Source: Megaleporinus macrocephalus
Taxonomy: Eukaryota > Chordata > Actinopteri > Characiformes > Anostomidae
Direction: 5' to 3'
NCBI GenBank assembly: GCA_021613375.1
Contig: CM038708.1
Location: 26,620,018 to 26,684,017, forward strand
Length of the DNA stretch: 64,000 nucleotides
The notes under the pieces were generated by a model. It was not told where the DNA came from. It saw nothing but the letters and a program-made list of their open reading frames with translations, and did not search any database. This document shows, one piece after another, positions 60,831 through 64,000 of the stretch. Both the position numbers and the translations under genes were made by a program. Position 1 is the stretch's first letter. Each line of letters starts with the position of its first letter.

Positions 60831-62017
60831 AGCTGTGATGACTGGCTCATAAATTAGGCCAGTAAGTACAGGATAATGTGCCCCTCTGTCAACATTTAAA
60901 TCATGAATAGACTTTTAAACATCCTACTATTAACTTATCATGTCACTCCAGGAACATTTCAGCTCATACAACACATTCAGTCCCTGGGAGCAGCAGTGCT
61001 CTACAGTTTAGTGCTTCCTGAGGATGGGTCACATGGCAAAAACAGAACATCATGATACATATATATATATGGTTTCAGGAGATTTAGTTTTATAGTTGGA
61101 ATGGACAAAATAGGCATCAGCAAAACACGGTGATATAACAGGCTGCCATCCAATCAGCTACTTGTTACTATGCAGTTTGTGCAGTCAATACACACTGCAC
61201 TGCAAATGATGATTGAGTGTTTTTAAAAAGGAAAACAGAATTAGCTTTGAACAAATACATTTACAGAATGTTTCTGTTAACTTACTATTAGAATCTCATT
61301 GAACTCCAAATTTTAAGGCAACTGGGTTACTAACTTAAAAACACTGAATCTTTTCTATAGTGTGGTTGTTGTTGTTTACAGTTCAAAGTTTCTTATGACA
61401 ACCATAACATACTCAGAAAAACATACTGTGGTGAAATGCTTGATTCAATTATCAAGCTCTTCCTGATTGCAATGCTATGCAGTAATCCACTACATTTATG
61501 CCACTGAAATACTTTGGTGGTGGACATCATACTATCATTTTGAAACAAGGTTGACTGCTACAGTAACCTCATTGCAGATGGTGTTATCACAGACCTCAAA
61601 CTGAAACCAGTCAGCAAAAATGCCCCACTATTACTACTTTTAATCAGATGAGGAAAATTACACATGCTTTTATAATAATTCAAAAAGTTGTGAAGGGTTT
61701 GGCCAATTTATTTTCTTAGAAGGAGAGAGTCTGAATGATGAGTATCTTCTATTCCTAAGTGAATCGACAGCCTGTTAAGCATTTGCATGCGCTGAACAAC
61801 TGCTAAGCATTCTCTTGGGACCAGACATTCAACCACGCAGTGTGGCAAGTAGTTTGACAAGCTAAGAAAAGAAGCATGTTTGGGCCATCGCTTGCCAAGA
61901 CTTACAGTACTGCTGTGCAGTAACCCACTAATCTGAAAATAGGCTATGAGATGATCTTGCTATGCAGCTTAATACAAACAGTAATACATGCACTGAATGT
62001 CTTACTGAATAGTCGCA
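60831..62017. other. Unannotated AT-rich DNA
   Basis: A short TA run lies at 61057-61070. Nothing else is recognised. Confidence 0.45.
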
Positions 62018-62160
62018 TCCAAGGGCGTAGTTTTGGTTTCAGTAGTGGGGGAGGGCATTATGAAGTTGAGACGCTGTAACGTCAGAACCCATTACTAGTG
62101 TAGCCATGGAAACTGATGTAGCCCACTGATCCATAAATTAGTGGTGTAGTCTAATTTAGA
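62018..62160. repeat. Possible transposon end, CCAAGGGCGTAGTTTTGG
   Basis: The string CCAAGGGCGTAGTTTTGGTT and the following GGGGGAGGGC resemble a dispersed fish DNA-element terminus. No partner end was found, so the call is tentative. Confidence 0.3.
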
Positions 62161-62919
62161 TGGATTTTTCTCAATTAACCCATACTGTAATTCTATGTCC
62201 TTCATTAGGATTATGAAAACTGGGCAGCATGACTACTTTTATTTAGTGATTTCCCCCTCAACCACTTCAGGTTCCTTATTGACCTCATGTGCATAAATGA
62301 GAGTAAAAACACCCTCCTGATCAGTGTGTATAATAATTAAATATAATTCATTTACTGGGTATTATATTTAGTTGAATGTGGTCATACTCTGCAGCCCTTT
62401 CAATCTGGCCAGCGGTTAGGCATTTAGATTGGGGGGTGGGGGGTAAAATGAATTAAACTTAATTGACAGTATATTGCAGTCAAATGTATCTAGAAATATT
62501 TTCATTGCCATCCAAAAATGGATCTAAACAAGAAGCTCCTTGAATTACAAAGCTGTTATGTTGCTGACAATGCTACATAATTCCTATGGACTTCAGACCT
62601 ACAACACTATTTAACTCTACCCTTCATGGGTCAAGGGTCAGCTTGGACTCTACAAGCTTCAGTGCACCCTCTCTGGTGTAAGGTCAGCACCTTTTGATTT
62701 CCATCCCACCTTATCCCCAGTGGAAACTTATGGTCAGTCTTATGGAGAGCACTCGTTCACTGTCCTCCTGACCTACACCCACCTGAACCAAAACTGAGCT
62801 TTGGATCAGCTGGATTAGAGGTTTGTAGCAAAACACAGGCCAACTCACCCTTCACCTTCAGTTAAGCACCGAAGCCAAGCTGAGCCCTCACCTTCCCCTC
62901 TTCTGGGCCCAGGCATTCA
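62161..62919. other. Unannotated sequence
   Basis: Contains a G run around 62430-62446. No gene is supported. Confidence 0.45.
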
Positions 62920-63260
62920 CATTCATTTGTTTGGATCACTTCCGCCTCAGGGACGCTAATCCGCTAACTGCTTCATTCATACGGATGACATCATCAAATC
63001 CTTTCTCCGATGTTGGCTGCCTTAATCCTGCTCATTCTCTCCCTGACTGAGTCTATTATGAAACACAAATCCTGCGGGTTTCAAGGAAGGGCCAAAACTG
63101 TGTTAAAGAAGCACCGGGCCTGTTAGCTCCTTCGGCATCTGTCCAAGAAACGAGCATGGCTGCACTCTAACACTGTCATTGAGAAGCGTGTCTGAACATT
63201 CACACAAGGCTAGAACACTGCGGGGCGAGGCTTTCATCTCTATTAGCTTGCGTGCTAACA
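62920..63260. promoter_or_regulatory. Candidate conserved enhancer with paired TAATCC sites
   Basis: OTX/PITX-type TAATCC at 62958-62963 and 63023-63028, with a CRE-like TGACATCA (62986-62993) between them, in repeat-free sequence. No coding domain. Function inferred from motif arrangement. Confidence 0.4.
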
Positions 63261-63779
63261 CACTTCCTGTGTCGCTCGAGTGTGTATTTCTATTGATTAC
63301 AGCCGCTCTGTGGCAGGTTACAGGCTAAGTCACCTATGTCACAATGCATGGCTGCTCATGTGTATGGCTGAGTTTGTGATGTGGCTAAAATCGCCTTCAG
63401 AGTGTGTTACGCTAGAGTGCAAAGCAAAAGAGATAAAAACAAAAAAACATATAGTTTTTTGCTTTCTTATCAAATTATAGTGCTATATCACTTTCTTCTT
63501 AAAACCTTACAGCATTTTATTATTAGATGCTTGTTACATTGCAGCATAAAATTTATTTGCATTAACATTAATTTTTTCATTCTCCTATGGAGTGCAATAC
63601 ATTATCCACTGATAGTCGTTATACTTGGACAAGAAAAAAGCTATAAAAACTGAGGCCTGTGATTACACCATTACCCAAGACAAATCTCTCCTCCTCTTTA
63701 AAAGTGTACTGAAATTTCTGCCTCTATAGGCCCCAATAAAACAGCACACACTGTTCCACATACACCACAGTACAACTTA
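63261..63779. other. Unannotated sequence
   Basis: Short plus-strand frames of 66-90 codons overlap without domains. Confidence 0.45.
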
Positions 63780-63803
63780 AATAAATAAATAAATAAATAA
63801 ATA
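63780..63803. repeat. (AAAT)n short tandem repeat
   Basis: Six tandem AAAT units. Confidence 0.93.
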
Positions 63804-64000
63804 GCTGCAAGGAAACAGGCAATTTAAGGAATTTCCCTGCTGCCATGGAAGGAGCGAGAGAGGGAATTAGCAGGATTCTCTTTCCGCTGTTAAGCACAGG
63901 CCTGCGGCAGCAGTTGTGTGACTTTACAATATAAGGAACACATGAGCTGAGAGACGTGAGAAGTGGGGAAAAAAAGAAAGTGTAGAAGAGAGAGACAGAG
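63804..64000. other. Window edge, unannotated
   Basis: Unique sequence ending in a purine-rich stretch that continues past the window. Confidence 0.4.

Overview
This is vertebrate nuclear DNA, almost certainly from a ray-finned (teleost) fish. The whole window is AT-rich. It is full of long (CA)n, (TA)n and (GA)n tracts, Tc1-like and hAT-like DNA-transposon relics, short elements with terminal inverted repeats, and non-LTR retrotransposon 3' ends of kinds common in fish. Some element families suggest an otophysan fish (characin, catfish or zebrafish group), but that rests on memory of the families, not on a search.

I found no host protein-coding exon, no tRNA, no rRNA and no CRISPR array. 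All open frames are short, fall in low-complexity DNA, or are antisense or relic transposon sequence. The window therefore reads as a gene desert or the inside of one very large intron. Scattered through it are blocks of non-repetitive, motif-rich sequence that look like conserved non-coding elements (candidate enhancers): about 3.2-3.7, 6.06-7.03, 18.04-18.32, 23.9-24.3, 25.5-25.8, 31.7-31.9, 33.5-33.7, 43.1-43.5, 48.6-48.9, 51.6-52.1, 53.6-53.95, 55.8-56.2, 57.9-58.3 and 62.9-63.3 kb. Homeodomain, POU-type, PBX-HOX-type, OTX/PITX-type, SOX and E-box strings recur in several of them. This pattern is usual around developmental regulator genes.

Layout. 0-9 kb: a short inverted-repeat element, a Tc1 relic, a candidate enhancer cluster, then a five-copy tandem array of about 0.35 kb units at 7.1-8.9 kb. 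10-15.6 kb: a solo LTR, a hAT end, LINE fragments. 16.5-21.65 kb: two large minisatellites. The first has 57 units of exactly 20 bp; the second has 40/44-bp units organised into a 1.18-kb higher-order repeat. A candidate enhancer lies between them. 22.6-30 kb: a dispersed fish repeat carrying a tiny TTAA-flanked hairpin, Tc1 relics, a degenerate 31-bp repeat, and an antisense LINE reverse-transcriptase relic lacking its active-site box. 33-38.4 kb: Tc1 relics and large dinucleotide tracts, ending in (CA)n next to about 650 bp of purine-rich strand. 44.5-45.3 kb: a hAT-like element with a perfect 8-bp target duplication nested inside an inverted-repeat element. 52.6-64 kb: candidate enhancers, inverted-repeat elements, a LINE 3' end and an anonymous GC-rich island.

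There are no genes to connect functionally. What can be read is the transposon stratigraphy (which element sits in which), the structure of the satellites, and the candidate regulatory blocks. Family names and regulatory roles are inferences that need database and cross-species comparison.
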